A stretch of DNA of 64,000 nt from JALYUS01 sp038231255 (GCA_038231255.1 JBBRLR010000015.1:1-64000), one strand, 5' to 3'; shown: positions 8,425 through 17,695, counted from the first letter of the stretch. A program made the numbers and translations. The notes: a model not told the origin generated them from the letters alone.

Positions 8425-10062
8425 ATGGACGACGGGCACTCGCGGTTTTCTCGGCTTTCGCGGCGCGGTTTCCTCGGTGGCATCGCGGCGAGCGCAGCGG
8501 CGGCGATCCTCGCGGCCTGCGGCGGCAGCACGGCGACCGATACGCCGAAGCCTGCTGGCACAACCGGCGCGGCGACGACCGCCGGTGGGGCAGCGACTAC
8601 TGCCCCCGCTGTGGCGACCGCACCAGCAGGTAGCGCGGCAGCGGCGACTCGCCCCGCCGGCAGTGCAGTAACCGGCGCAGCGGGCACCAGCGCACCGACC
8701 GTCGGTACCGCCGCCGCCAGCGGGTCGGCAGTGGCGGGCGGCACGACAACCGTCGCTGGGACGATCCCGCCGCCCGCCGCCGACAAGTTCAAGGGCCAGA
8801 CGCTCAACATGATCTCCCGCAACGAGTACTTCAAGTCCTCGGAGCAGGCATTGGACGCCTCGCTGCAAGACTGGGCAAAACAACTCGGCATCAAGGTCAA
8901 CAACGACCGCATCAATGTTGACAACGGCGACTTCGCTACCAAGGTGGACGCCGCGGTGAAGGTGGGCAACCCGCCCGACCTCGTCTACGTGGACCGCTTC
9001 CTTTCCCAGTTCGTCCAACTCGGCGACCTGACGGACATGGGCGATGTCGTCGCGCAAGCGGAAAAAACCTATGGCCCAATCGAGGACGGCAGCAAGATCA
9101 ACCTCCAGATTGACGGCAAGTGGTGGTGCCTCCCCTACTTCGCAAACGCCAGCGGCTGGTTCCTGCGCAAAGACTGGCTCGCCGAGAAGAACATCAAACC
9201 GACCGACATCAAGACGTTCGAGCAGTTGCGCGATGCCGCCCTCGCCATCACCGATCCAGCCAAGAACCGCTTCGGCTGGGGCATGACGACGAACACCGGC
9301 GGCGACGGCACCGCGACGGTCACGTCCGTCGTCTATGCGTACGGCGGCGCGGTGATCAGCAATGACGGCAAGAAAGTCGTTTTCAACTCCCCGGAAACGG
9401 TGGCGGCCGTCACATTCCTCGCGGACATCTACACGAACGCCAAGTACAAGAATATGCTGCCCCCCGGCGTCAACGGCTGGACCGATCCCTCGAACAACGA
9501 GGCGTGGCTGGCCGGCACCGTTGGCATCACGCAGAATGCCTACACGCTCTACGCCAAATCGTTCGCCGACAAGAACCCCGTTTTCGACCAGACCGCAATC
9601 GCACCCGGATTCGTCGGCCCTGCCACCGAGCAGGTGATTGCCACGCCGGGTTCGGGCTATCTCGCCGTCCCGAAGGGCGCGAAGAACGCCGAACTGGCGA
9701 AAGCGACGGCGCTCTACCTCGCCGGTGGCCCCGCCTTCCTCAATCTCGCCAAGCCGTCGCTCGGCCTGATTATGCCGACCTACAAGAATCTCTGGAATGC
9801 CGACCCCTTCTACAATACCGGCGACTCATCCTTCCCCGCACTGCGGCAAATCATCCAGGGGAAATTGCCGATCACGACGAAGACCGGCTACGCCTTCCCG
9901 CAGTCGCCCAGCCCGATCTATGCGCAGGGCGTTGATGGGCAGCATATCCTCAACGACATGATGGGCAGCATCATCCAGAAGGGGACCAAGCCCGCCGACG
10001 CGGTCAAGACCGCCCACGATCAACTCGTCGCGGCGGCGGTCCAACTCGGCCTGCCCCAGTAA
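8425..10062 (+). CDS. Tat-exported sugar-binding lipoprotein (ABC family 1), copy 2
   Basis: A 545-residue paralogue of the product of 6575-8170. It has the same signal layout (SRRGFLGGIAAS, lipobox LAAC with Cys32), an Ala/Thr/Gly linker to about residue 112, then the binding domain with KNRFGWGMTTN, KYKNMLPPGV and NNEAWLAG. Start at ATG 8425 follows GGGAAG. Its own TTGACA promoter and a strong terminator make it a separate unit. Binding-pocket regions differ from copies 1 and 3, so the three may recognise different sugars and share one permease. That sharing is inference; the sequence shows only paralogy and proximity. Confidence 0.9.
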   Translation: MDDGHSRFSRLSRRGFLGGIAASAAAAILAACGGSTATDTPKPAGTTGAATTAGGAATTAPAVATAPAGSAAAATRPAGSAVTGAAGTSAPTVGTAAASGSAVAGGTTTVAGTIPPPAADKFKGQTLNMISRNEYFKSSEQALDASLQDWAKQLGIKVNNDRINVDNGDFATKVDAAVKVGNPPDLVYVDRFLSQFVQLGDLTDMGDVVAQAEKTYGPIEDGSKINLQIDGKWWCLPYFANASGWFLRKDWLAEKNIKPTDIKTFEQLRDAALAITDPAKNRFGWGMTTNTGGDGTATVTSVVYAYGGAVISNDGKKVVFNSPETVAAVTFLADIYTNAKYKNMLPPGVNGWTDPSNNEAWLAGTVGITQNAYTLYAKSFADKNPVFDQTAIAPGFVGPATEQVIATPGSGYLAVPKGAKNAELAKATALYLAGGPAFLNLAKPSLGLIMPTYKNLWNADPFYNTGDSSFPALRQIIQGKLPITTKTGYAFPQSPSPIYAQGVDGQHILNDMMGSIIQKGTKPADAVKTAHDQLVAAAVQLGLPQ

Positions 10063-10082
10063 CCGATCACCGACAGACAAAA

Positions 10083-10120
10083 AGAGGGGCGGCCCGCGCG
10101 GGTCGCCCCTCTTTCATTTT
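10083..10120. terminator. Strong bidirectional terminator
   Basis: AGAGGGGCG (10083-10091) pairs with CGCCCCTCT (10104-10112), with further GC pairing possible inside. T-rich sequence follows on both strands (tttcatttt on plus, tttttgtctg on minus). It separates convergent binding-protein genes 2 and 3. Confidence 0.85.
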
Positions 10121-10168
10121 CCAGATCGGGTTGTAGGGGCGTTTACCTACAGCGAATCGCCCTCGCTG

Positions 10169-11818
10169 TTATTGCGGGAGTCCGAGCTGGTTGAATGCCG
10201 CCACGATGCGGTCGCTCGCCTGCTTCACCGCGTCGGCGGGCTTGACGCCTTTTTGGATCACTTGGCCCATCATGTCGGTGAGGATGTAGCTGTTGTACGC
10301 CTGTTGCCACGCGGGGCTGGGCGTCTGCGGGAAGTGCAGGCCCGTCTTCGTCGCGATCGGGAGCGGCTGCTCGACGACGGCGCGCGAAGCGGTGAAGACG
10401 GGATCGCCGTTCAGATAGTACGGGTCCGACTCCCAGACCTTCTTGTACGCGGGCAGGATAAGGCCGTTCGCGGGCTTCACCATGTTGACGAGCGCCGGCC
10501 CGCCGACGAGATACTTGGCGAGCGCTTTCGCCAGATCCGGGCTTTTCGCGCCCTTGAAGATCACGAAATAGGAGTAGTTCCCGAAGGAGAGCGGACGGTC
10601 AGCCGAGGTGCCGATGACGCCGGGGAAGACGACCGTGTTGTCGTACACCGGGTTCTTGGTCGCCTTGGATTGTGCGTATAGCGAGAACTGGTTGGTCGTG
10701 ATGCCGATCACGCCCGCCAGCCACGCCTCGTTGTTGCCGGTGTCATTCCAACTCTGCACGCCGGGCGGGAGCATGTTCTTGTACTTCGGGTTCGTGTAGA
10801 TGTCCCCGAGGAAGGTGACAGCCGCCACCGTCTCCGGCGAATTGAAGATCGCCTTCTTGCCGTCGTCGCTCGCGCCCGCGCCGCCGTAGGCGTTGATGAC
10901 ACTCTGGATCAGGCCGTTGCCGTCGCCGCTCTGGTTGACCGTCATGCCCCAGCCGTAGCGGTTTTTGGACGGATCGGAAATCTCCAGCGCGACATCGCGC
11001 AGGTTCTCGTAGGTTTTGACGTCCGCGATCTTGATGTTCTTTTCCGCGAGCCAGTCCTTGCGCGCGAAGTAGCCAGCCCCCTGCGTGGAGTACGGTATGC
11101 CGTAATACTTGCCACCGACGGAGGCGTTGATGCGCACATTGTCTTCTGGCGCGCCGTACGCGTCCGCGATCTGGCCGACCACATCGGAGACATCCACGAT
11201 GTCTCCGAGTTGGTACAACTCCGGCACGAAGCGGTCGAAATAGGCCATATCGGGGCCGTTGCCCGCCTTGACCGCCGCGTCCATCTTCTGGACAACCTGG
11301 CCGGTGTCCTCATTGATGCGGTTATTCTCGATCTTCGCGCCGGTCAGTTGGGCGAATTTCTGCACCTCCCCATCGAAGGCGCCCTCGACTTCCTTGAAAT
11401 ACTCCTGCCGGGCGATCACCTGCAACGATTGGCCCTTGAACTGCGTCGCTGATGGTGTGGGAATCAGGGTGAACCCGCCGGACGACGCGGCGGACGCTGT
11501 GCCGCCGGCTACCGTGCCGCTCGTCGCGCTGCCAGCGACCGTCGTGCTGCTGGCGGCGGTCCCACTCGTGGACGCGGTCGTGGCCGCAGTGCTCGCCGCC
11601 GTGCTCGAAACCGCCGATCCGGTCGTCGCCGGGCGCGTCGCGACGGCTGCGCCGGTCGTCCCGCTCGCCGTGGTCGCCGACGTGGCGGGCGCGCTGGTCG
11701 CCGTCGAACTCGAGCCGCCGCACGCGGCGAGGATCGCCGCCCCCGCGCTCGCCGCGATGCCGCCGAGGAATCCCCGCCGCGACAGGCGCGACGATCGCCA
11801 ACTGTTACCACTGACCAT
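10169..11818 (-). CDS. Tat-exported sugar-binding lipoprotein (ABC family 1), copy 3
   Basis: The third paralogue, 549 residues from the preferred start. I chose ATG 11818 because AGGAG lies about six bases upstream and the protein then begins MVSGNSW, directly before the Tat signal SRLSRRGFLGG with the lipobox Cys near residue 33; the longer frame to 11887 adds an unlikely N-terminus. A Ser/Thr/Ala linker of about 85 residues precedes the binding domain, which has KNRYGWGMTVN, KYKNMLPPGV and NNEAWLAG. It is divergent from the fused permease gene at 12117, so the two may share a control region. The ligand is unknown. Confidence 0.9.
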   Translation of the reverse strand: MVSGNSWRSSRLSRRGFLGGIAASAGAAILAACGGSSSTATSAPATSATTASGTTGAAVATRPATTGSAVSSTAASTAATTASTSGTAASSTTVAGSATSGTVAGGTASAASSGGFTLIPTPSATQFKGQSLQVIARQEYFKEVEGAFDGEVQKFAQLTGAKIENNRINEDTGQVVQKMDAAVKAGNGPDMAYFDRFVPELYQLGDIVDVSDVVGQIADAYGAPEDNVRINASVGGKYYGIPYSTQGAGYFARKDWLAEKNIKIADVKTYENLRDVALEISDPSKNRYGWGMTVNQSGDGNGLIQSVINAYGGAGASDDGKKAIFNSPETVAAVTFLGDIYTNPKYKNMLPPGVQSWNDTGNNEAWLAGVIGITTNQFSLYAQSKATKNPVYDNTVVFPGVIGTSADRPLSFGNYSYFVIFKGAKSPDLAKALAKYLVGGPALVNMVKPANGLILPAYKKVWESDPYYLNGDPVFTASRAVVEQPLPIATKTGLHFPQTPSPAWQQAYNSYILTDMMGQVIQKGVKPADAVKQASDRIVAAFNQLGLPQ

Positions 11819-12116
11819 CTGTTGCTCCTCGCGATCATTCCATGACACAACCGCGCCTCTGCCGAGGCGGCGCCACACGACGGGCACGCCTTTCTCTGCA
11901 TAAATAATAGCACTCCGGTGAGGAGACGCCCATCTCGATCAACCGCCCCCGGTGCGATTCTTGCCCCGAACGCCGACGCCTTGCAATTTCGGAATATCCG
12001 CCACATCTCTTGCGCGGGAACTGTGCTATACTCACAAAAGCACCCTATTTGAGATGGGACCGAACGTAGCCGGTTGGCGCGGATTCCCCGCCCATACGCA
12101 ACGAAGCAGGGAAAAA

Positions 12117-14168
12117 ATGGCACAGACGACGCGACAGCAATCACTTGCCGCCCCCGTTACCGCGCCGCGCACAACCTCATGGGTGCGCAGAGCCTTCGGC
12201 CCGGACTGGGCCGTCGCACTGCCGTTTATCTTACCGCTTATCCTTTTGCTCGCCGGGCTGATCGCGGTTCCCTTCTTCGACGCGATCCGCCTCAGCTTCA
12301 CGACGCGGCAACTGACGAACGCGACGCACTATGTCGGGCTGCAAAACTACAAAGACCTGCTCAACGACAAGTTTTTCAAGGACGCGGTCAAGAATACGGT
12401 CATCTTCACCACCTATTCGGAAATCTTCAAGGTTGCCGCCGGGTTGATCGCCGCGATGCTGCTGCACAACCTGAGGCGCGGCCGTTCTATCCTCACCGGC
12501 CTTGTGCTGTTGCCGTGGATCGTCCCGACGGTCGTGACGGCGCTGGCGTGGCGTTCGATCTTCGATCCGATCTTCGGTGGCCTGAACAAGGCGCTCATCT
12601 ACTCGCACCTCGGCAACGTCCTGATCAGCCTGCATCTCGTGGATCGCATCCCCGCCTCGTGGCTCGGGCAGCAGGACCTCGCGATGCCGTCCGTGATCCT
12701 CGTCAATGTCTGGAAGGGCATCCCGTTCTTCACGCTCAACCTGCTCGCCGGCCTGAAGGCGATTGACAGCGATCTCTACGAGGCCGCCTCCGTGGACGGC
12801 GCGAGTTCGTGGAAGAAATTCACCAATGTCACCCTGCCGGGCCTGCGCTACGTCCTGCTCGTCACAACGTTGCTTTCCACGATCTGGACGTTCAACTCGT
12901 TCGATGTGATCTATCTGCTTACCGGTGGCGGGCCGGGCGGCTCGACGCGACCGTTCGTCGTCTTCGCCTACGAGAAAGCAATCCAGGGTTTGCAGTTTGG
13001 CCCCGGTGCGGCGGTCGCGCTGATGATGGTGCCGATCCTTGCCGTCTTCATCTTCTTCCTCGCCCGCTACATGCGCCGCTCCGATCAGCAGGTGCAGGAG
13101 ACCGCGCTCGACCGATTTACTGAGCGCTACGGCAAGATACTCCTGTACGTCGGTATCGTGCTCTTCGCGGTCATGCTGTACGCGATGAACAGCGGCATGT
13201 TCATCCGCGCATTCCTGATGGTCGCTATCCTCCTCGGACTTGGGTTGGGTTTCGGCTATCTGAGCGCGTACCTGTCCGACCTCGGTGAGGCGCGCAATCG
13301 GGCCAGCGGCAAAGTGCGCACGAAGACGATGAAGGAGCGCCCGAATGTTCTCGGTCGGTTGCCGGCGTGGATCGCCCTCGCGCTCGTCCTTTTCTTCGTC
13401 CTCGCGCCCTTCTACTGGATGATCATCACCGCCTTCAAGTCCGAGTTGCAGGTGACATCGCAGCAGGGCAATGTCTTCTGGCCGCATCCGTGGACCTTCG
13501 CCCAGTTCCAGAAACTGACGAGCGAGCATCCGTTCTGGACGTGGTTCCGCAACTCCGCGATTGTCGCGGTCTGCGCGACGGTCGTTTCGGTGACCTTCGC
13601 GGCCCTGGCCGGGTATGCGCTCGCGCGGCTCCGCTTCCGCGGCGCGCAAGGGCTGACCGGCATCGTGTTGCTCACCTATCTCGTGCCGAGCGCTTTGCTC
13701 TTCATCCCGCTCTACCAGATTCTCAGCCGGTTGCACCTCATCAACACGCTTGGTTCGCTGATTATCACCTATCCGACCTTCGCGCTCCCCTTCGCGACGT
13801 GGCTCCTGATGGGCTACTTCCGCGGCATCCCGGAAGAACTGGAGAACGCCGCGATGATTGACGGCGCGACCCGCTTCCAGGCATTCCGGCGCATCACGCT
13901 CCCGCTCGCGACGCCCGCACTGCTCGCGGTGGCGCTCTTCACTTTCACAAACTCGTTCAACGAGTTTCTGCTCGCTTTCGTCTTCATCACGAAGCAGAGT
14001 CTACAAACCCTGCCGGTCGGCCTCCAGTCCATGATCTTCGGCGACATCTACCCCTACGGGCAGTTGATGGCGGGTGCGCTCCTGATGGCGATCCCGGTTG
14101 TCGTCATCTACTCCTACGGGCAGAAGTTCCTCGTCGAGGGCCTGACGGCAGGCAGCGTCAAGGGATAA
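12117..14168 (+). CDS. Fused MalF-MalG-type ABC sugar permease
   Basis: A 683-residue membrane protein that contains both permease subunits of a CUT1-type carbohydrate ABC transporter in one chain. The MalF-like half (residues about 30-340) has its cytoplasmic EAA loop near residue 222 (EAASVDGASSWKKF). A linker with extra hydrophobic segments spans about 340-400. The MalG-like half (about 415-683) has a second EAA loop near 576 (ENAAMIDGATRFQAFRRI) and a typical end (GLTAGSVKG). The two subunits are normally separate adjacent genes, so this is a gene fusion. The start at 12117 is preferred because it precedes the first conserved residues; AGGGA lies upstream. No ATPase gene is in the window, as is common where a shared MsmX/MalK-like ATPase is encoded elsewhere. 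It probably serves the neighbouring binding proteins. Confidence 0.9.
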   Translation: MAQTTRQQSLAAPVTAPRTTSWVRRAFGPDWAVALPFILPLILLLAGLIAVPFFDAIRLSFTTRQLTNATHYVGLQNYKDLLNDKFFKDAVKNTVIFTTYSEIFKVAAGLIAAMLLHNLRRGRSILTGLVLLPWIVPTVVTALAWRSIFDPIFGGLNKALIYSHLGNVLISLHLVDRIPASWLGQQDLAMPSVILVNVWKGIPFFTLNLLAGLKAIDSDLYEAASVDGASSWKKFTNVTLPGLRYVLLVTTLLSTIWTFNSFDVIYLLTGGGPGGSTRPFVVFAYEKAIQGLQFGPGAAVALMMVPILAVFIFFLARYMRRSDQQVQETALDRFTERYGKILLYVGIVLFAVMLYAMNSGMFIRAFLMVAILLGLGLGFGYLSAYLSDLGEARNRASGKVRTKTMKERPNVLGRLPAWIALALVLFFVLAPFYWMIITAFKSELQVTSQQGNVFWPHPWTFAQFQKLTSEHPFWTWFRNSAIVAVCATVVSVTFAALAGYALARLRFRGAQGLTGIVLLTYLVPSALLFIPLYQILSRLHLINTLGSLIITYPTFALPFATWLLMGYFRGIPEELENAAMIDGATRFQAFRRITLPLATPALLAVALFTFTNSFNEFLLAFVFITKQSLQTLPVGLQSMIFGDIYPYGQLMAGALLMAIPVVVIYSYGQKFLVEGLTAGSVKG

Positions 14169-14197
14169 ACGGTTTCACACAGCGCGCAAAGCGCGGC

Positions 14198-14236
14198 AAA
14201 CGGGGGCGGACGGTAGCGTTCGCCCCCGTTTTGCGC
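14198..14236 (+). terminator. Terminator after the fused permease
   Basis: AAACGGGGGCG (14198-14208) pairs with CGCCCCCGTTT (14221-14231), followed by tgcgcg. It lies 30 bases after the permease stop. Confidence 0.75.
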
Positions 14237-14254
14237 GATAGTGCGGGAAACTTC

Positions 14255-14392
14255 ACCCCGGCCCCCTCTCCTTTGCCCCAGGCAATGGAGAGGAGGAGGA
14301 AGAGGGGGAGACGTAAAGACGTAGGGGCGCATCGCATGCGCCCTCCGGTTCCCCTTCCCGTTTCGGGAGGAGGTCAGGGGGTTAGGACAATC
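14255..14392. repeat. Composite dispersed repeat (family A), copy before the oxidoreductase gene
   Basis: The block contains ccccggccccctctcc, an inverted ggagaggagg, the palindrome-like gtaggggcgcatcgcatgcg, and a closing cccttcccgtttcgggagg...ggggttagg. A homologous block with the same order of parts lies at 15407-15556, so two copies flank the gene between them. Confidence 0.75.
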
Positions 14393-15403
14393 ATGGCGAC
14401 CACAACGGCGACGCTCGGTGTCGGGATTATCGGGACGGGGCGCGTCTCCGCCGCACACGCGAAGGCGGTCAAGGAAACCGAGGCGACACGGCTCGTCGCG
14501 GCGGCGGACGTGGATCAGGGGCGCGTCGAGAAGTTCTCCAGGGAGAACGATTGCACGCCCTACACCGATTACGCCGAACTGCTGAAGCGGGACGATATTG
14601 ATTTCGTAATCGTCGCGCTGCCGCACTGGCTCCATTACGGCGCGACGGTCGCGGCGGCGGCGGCGAAGAAGCACATCTTCATCGAGAAGCCGATGGCGAT
14701 GACGCTCGACGAGTGCGACCGAATGACCGAGGCGGCGGATCAGAACGGCGTCACCATCATGGTCGGCCACTCGGAGCATTACCAGGCCCCGAACATCACC
14801 GCGCGGCGCATTTTGCACAGCGGCCAACTGGGCGATATCGTCTTCGGCAATGATGTCTGGTACAAGCCGTTCAGCCTCAGCATACGCCCGCCGTGGTTCC
14901 TCGACCGCGCGCAGGGCGGCGGCATGTGGCAGATGAATGGCGCGCACATGCTGGATCGCATCACCTGGCTGGTGGACAGCAAGGTCGTCGCGGTCAAGGC
15001 GTGGATCGGCAACCCGATGGTGAAGCAGCAGGCGGACGATTCCTGCGTCGTGATGCTCGATTTCGCCAGCGGCGTCCATGCCGTCTTCACGCACACCGGT
15101 TATGCCAAGGAGAAAGGCAACGAGTGGAGCGAGGGCGAGTACCTGTTGAGTGAGGGGATGCTCCGCGTTAACTCGCGCATGAATGCGGGCGTTTGGACGG
15201 CGACGGACGGCAACTACACCGCCGTCCCGCTCGACACGATCCCGACGGGCACGGGCTTCACGGGCGAGATCACTGACTTCGCCAACAGCATCCTCACTGG
15301 TGCGCCCTCGCCCATTGGCCCGGACTACGCCCGGCACATCATGGATGTCATCCTCGCTGCCGAGAAATCGAGCGAGACGGGACGCGAGGTGGTGATCGGG
15401 TAG
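14393..15403 (+). CDS. Gfo/Idh/MocA-family oxidoreductase
   Basis: A 336-residue NAD(P)-dependent oxidoreductase. The Rossmann nucleotide-binding motif GIIGTGRVSAAH is near residues 9-20, the family EKP motif with its catalytic-site Lys is near residue 98, and the C-terminal substrate domain contains GGGMWQMNGAHMLD, which matches the usual GGG-x-x-x-x-x-G-x-H-x-x-D pattern. Members oxidise or epimerise sugars, inositols or their derivatives; the substrate is not readable here. The start at ATG 14393 fits homologous N-termini, because everything upstream in this frame is dispersed repeat. It lies between the permease and a glucarate dehydratase-like gene in the same direction, consistent with sugar or sugar-acid catabolism. 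Confidence 0.88.
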   Translation: MATTTATLGVGIIGTGRVSAAHAKAVKETEATRLVAAADVDQGRVEKFSRENDCTPYTDYAELLKRDDIDFVIVALPHWLHYGATVAAAAAKKHIFIEKPMAMTLDECDRMTEAADQNGVTIMVGHSEHYQAPNITARRILHSGQLGDIVFGNDVWYKPFSLSIRPPWFLDRAQGGGMWQMNGAHMLDRITWLVDSKVVAVKAWIGNPMVKQQADDSCVVMLDFASGVHAVFTHTGYAKEKGNEWSEGEYLLSEGMLRVNSRMNAGVWTATDGNYTAVPLDTIPTGTGFTGEITDFANSILTGAPSPIGPDYARHIMDVILAAEKSSETGREVVIG

Positions 15404-15406
15404 GGA

Positions 15407-15556
15407 AACCTCACCCCCACTGCCCAGAGGTCACCCGCTTTCCAATTGCGATGGAGACGGGGAGGGTATGGAAGACGGCATAACGTAGGGGCGCATAGCG
15501 ATGCGCCCTCCGGTTTCCCCTCCCTTTGAGGGAGGGGGCTAGGGGTTAGGGAAACC
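15407..15556. repeat. Composite dispersed repeat (family A), copy after the oxidoreductase gene
   Basis: This has the same part order as 14255-14392: cctcaccccc, a gcgatggagacggggag part, gtaggggcgcatagcgatgcgccctccggtt, and a final cccctccctttgagggagggggctaggggttagg. The shared gtaggggcgcat...atgcgccctccggtt core makes the relationship clear. Confidence 0.75.
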
Positions 15557-15557
15557 G

Positions 15558-16745
15558 ATGAAGATCAGCCAGATGCAGGTGACAACGGTCGCAGCGCCGG
15601 ACCCGCCATTGCGCAACTCGTGGGGCGTGCATGAGCCGTACTTCGTTCGCGTCATCCTTAAACTGACGACAGACGACGGGCTTGTCGGCTGGGGCGAGGT
15701 CGGCGGCGGGGCGGCGATGGCGCGGCAGATCGAGGCGGCGCGACCGCATATCCTCGGCCAAAACCCGTACAATCTCGAACCGATGCGCTTTCTGCTTCGG
15801 GGTAATGCACAGGCATTCTCGGCGATCGAGGTTGCCTGCCTCGACATTATCGGCAAGGCGACGGGACAGCGACTCGTGGACCTGCTCGGCGGTCAGGTGC
15901 GCGCGACGGTGCCGTACGCGTCATACCTTTTTTATAAGTATGCCGACCAGGAGCACGACGACCCGTGGGGCGAGGTGATGACGCCTGAGGCGATGGTCCA
16001 TGAGGCGGAGATGTTCCACGAGAAGTGGGGCTTCACGACGCACAAAGTGAAGGGCGGCGTTCTGCCGCCCGACGAGGAAGTGCGCACGATGCTCCTACTG
16101 CGCGAGCGCTTCCCGACCCACCAACTGCGTATTGATCCGAACGCGATCTGGTCCGTCGAGACGAGCATCCGCGTCGCGTACAAACTGAAGGAGATAGACC
16201 TCGAATATCTGGAGGACCCGACCGCCGACAACATCGGTATGGCCGCCGTTTCCCGCACGACGCACATCCCGCTTTCGACGAATATGTGCGTTACCCGCTT
16301 CGAGCAGATACCGGAGGCCGTGCGGCTGAACTCGGTGCAGGTGATCCTCGGCGATCACCACGCCTGGGGCGGCGTGCGGGCATTCATGGACCTCGGCAAG
16401 TTCTGCCAGACCTTCGGCCTCGGCCTGTCGCAGCACTCCAACAACCATCTCTGCATCTCGATGGCCGCAATGACCGCCGTCGGCGCCGCGATCCCGAACC
16501 TGATCTACGCCTCGGATTCCCACTACCCGTGGAACACCGAGGACATCATCAAGGGCGAGATGATGACCTTCGTGGACGGCTGCCAGGAGGTGCCGAGCGG
16601 CCCCGGCCTCGGTGTCGAGATTGACGAGGACAAACTGGCGAACCTCGCCGAGAACTTCCAGCGCCGCAACAGCCTCGCCCGCGACGACGTCACCGAGATG
16701 CGCAAGCGCGACCCCTTCTGGCTACCAATCAAACCGCGCTGGTAA
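15558..16745 (+). CDS. Enolase-superfamily sugar-acid dehydratase, glucarate dehydratase-like
   Basis: A 395-residue member of the mandelate racemase / muconate lactonizing enzyme group. Visible catalytic elements are K163-x-K165 in HKVKGGV, metal ligands D193 (RIDPNAIW), E219 (YLEDPT) and N242 (STNMCVT), D266 in LGDHHAWGG, and H293 in SQHSNNHLCIS. The HSNNH string and the placement of N242 resemble D-glucarate dehydratase, which dehydrates an aldaric acid to a 2-keto-3-deoxy product. The exact substrate is inferred, since many related dehydratases differ. ATG 15558 follows a TTAGGGA stretch that comes from the preceding repeat. With the oxidoreductase, RraA-like protein and transporter it suggests a sugar-acid utilisation locus. 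Confidence 0.88.
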   Translation: MKISQMQVTTVAAPDPPLRNSWGVHEPYFVRVILKLTTDDGLVGWGEVGGGAAMARQIEAARPHILGQNPYNLEPMRFLLRGNAQAFSAIEVACLDIIGKATGQRLVDLLGGQVRATVPYASYLFYKYADQEHDDPWGEVMTPEAMVHEAEMFHEKWGFTTHKVKGGVLPPDEEVRTMLLLRERFPTHQLRIDPNAIWSVETSIRVAYKLKEIDLEYLEDPTADNIGMAAVSRTTHIPLSTNMCVTRFEQIPEAVRLNSVQVILGDHHAWGGVRAFMDLGKFCQTFGLGLSQHSNNHLCISMAAMTAVGAAIPNLIYASDSHYPWNTEDIIKGEMMTFVDGCQEVPSGPGLGVEIDEDKLANLAENFQRRNSLARDDVTEMRKRDPFWLPIKPRW

Positions 16746-17107
16746 GGCATGATGTACTTGAAGTAAGTCCTATCACGATAAAGACTTCAGGATACTGGCG
16801 CAGCGAGAGCCGGAGGATAGTCGTCAACGGTTCCGAAGACTGGGCCGTATCAGTCTGCGCTGCCGAGAGACACGGGCAAAGAGACGTCCCGAAGAACTTA
16901 TCGAGTCAATCGAGCACTCTTCGTCCTATGAGACTTGACACCTATGGGTATCAGCCGCAGGACGCGTCCTGCTCGGTTACCAACTGGAACAGCGGCGTTT
17001 GTGGTCGCACCTGGGAACCAGCATCGTATGATGCAGCTGATTCGGGTGGGTCCTGACCGCGCGTGGCGGTCGCATGTCGAGAAATGGAGTGGAAAGGAGC
17101 ACACGTG
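16746..17107. other. Gene-free region with a 16-bp palindrome
   Basis: I see no convincing gene in these 362 bases. The features are TTGACA at 16935-16940 without a well-placed -10, the perfect palindrome GCAGGACGCGTCCTGC at 16957-16972, and the ribosome-binding site AAAGGAG near 17093-17099 that serves the DinB-like gene. Confidence 0.55.
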
Positions 17108-17695
17108 ATGGCTGAACAACCGATGGAGATCACGTTACGCACCGCGCTGTCGCGGCAGTTCGGCGCGGCCATCGACATGCTCGAAAATGCCTTGGTGGCC
17201 TGCCCCACCTCGCTGTGGCGAGCGCGCCTCTGGAGCGCACCCGCTGACCTCCCCTTCCCGCCGTGGATACCACCGGAGTTCTCGGAGTTCTGGTATCTCG
17301 CGTATCACACGCTCTTCTGGCTCGACTTGTACCTCTCGAGCGCCCGGGAGGAGGACTTCGCGCCCCCCGCTCCCTTCATCTGGACCGAGTGCGACCCCGC
17401 CGTATCGCCCGAGCGGCCCTATACGAAGGAGGAGCTGCACGCCTATCTGGCGGTGCTGCAGCGCACGTGCCACACCACGTTCTCCGCGCTGACGGACGAG
17501 CGTGCGCACCAGGCCGTCTCCTACTATGCGTGGACACGGGGAGAGGCCGTCAGCTTCCTAGAGGTACAGATGCTCAACATGCGCCACGTCCAGGAACATG
17601 CGGCCCAACTGAGCCTCTTTCTCGGACAGCACGGCATCCCGGACGCGGCGCTCGACTGGGTCGCGCGAGCGAAGGGAGCCCCGGACAGCGACTGA
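17108..17695 (+). CDS. DinB-like four-helix-bundle protein
   Basis: A 195-residue protein with the DinB/YfiT-type layout: a helical N-terminus (LSRQFGAAIDMLENAL), a first conserved His in the helix AYHTLFWLDLYL, and a C-terminal pair of His in MRHVQEHAAQLSLFL that would complete a metal site. DinB-like proteins include metal-dependent thiol transferases, but most are uncharacterised. ATG 17108 lies eight bases after GGAG; an adjacent GTG at 17105 is also possible. The gene stands alone between gene-poor stretches. Confidence 0.8.
   Translation: MAEQPMEITLRTALSRQFGAAIDMLENALVACPTSLWRARLWSAPADLPFPPWIPPEFSEFWYLAYHTLFWLDLYLSSAREEDFAPPAPFIWTECDPAVSPERPYTKEELHAYLAVLQRTCHTTFSALTDERAHQAVSYYAWTRGEAVSFLEVQMLNMRHVQEHAAQLSLFLGQHGIPDAALDWVARAKGAPDSD

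Noticed and set aside
12231..13736. Long open frame on the minus strand (about 500 codons) opposite the fused permease
   Set aside because: Its translation is rich in Arg/Glu/Asp/His with no family resemblance, as expected for the shadow of a GC-rich gene. The plus-strand permease is unmistakable.
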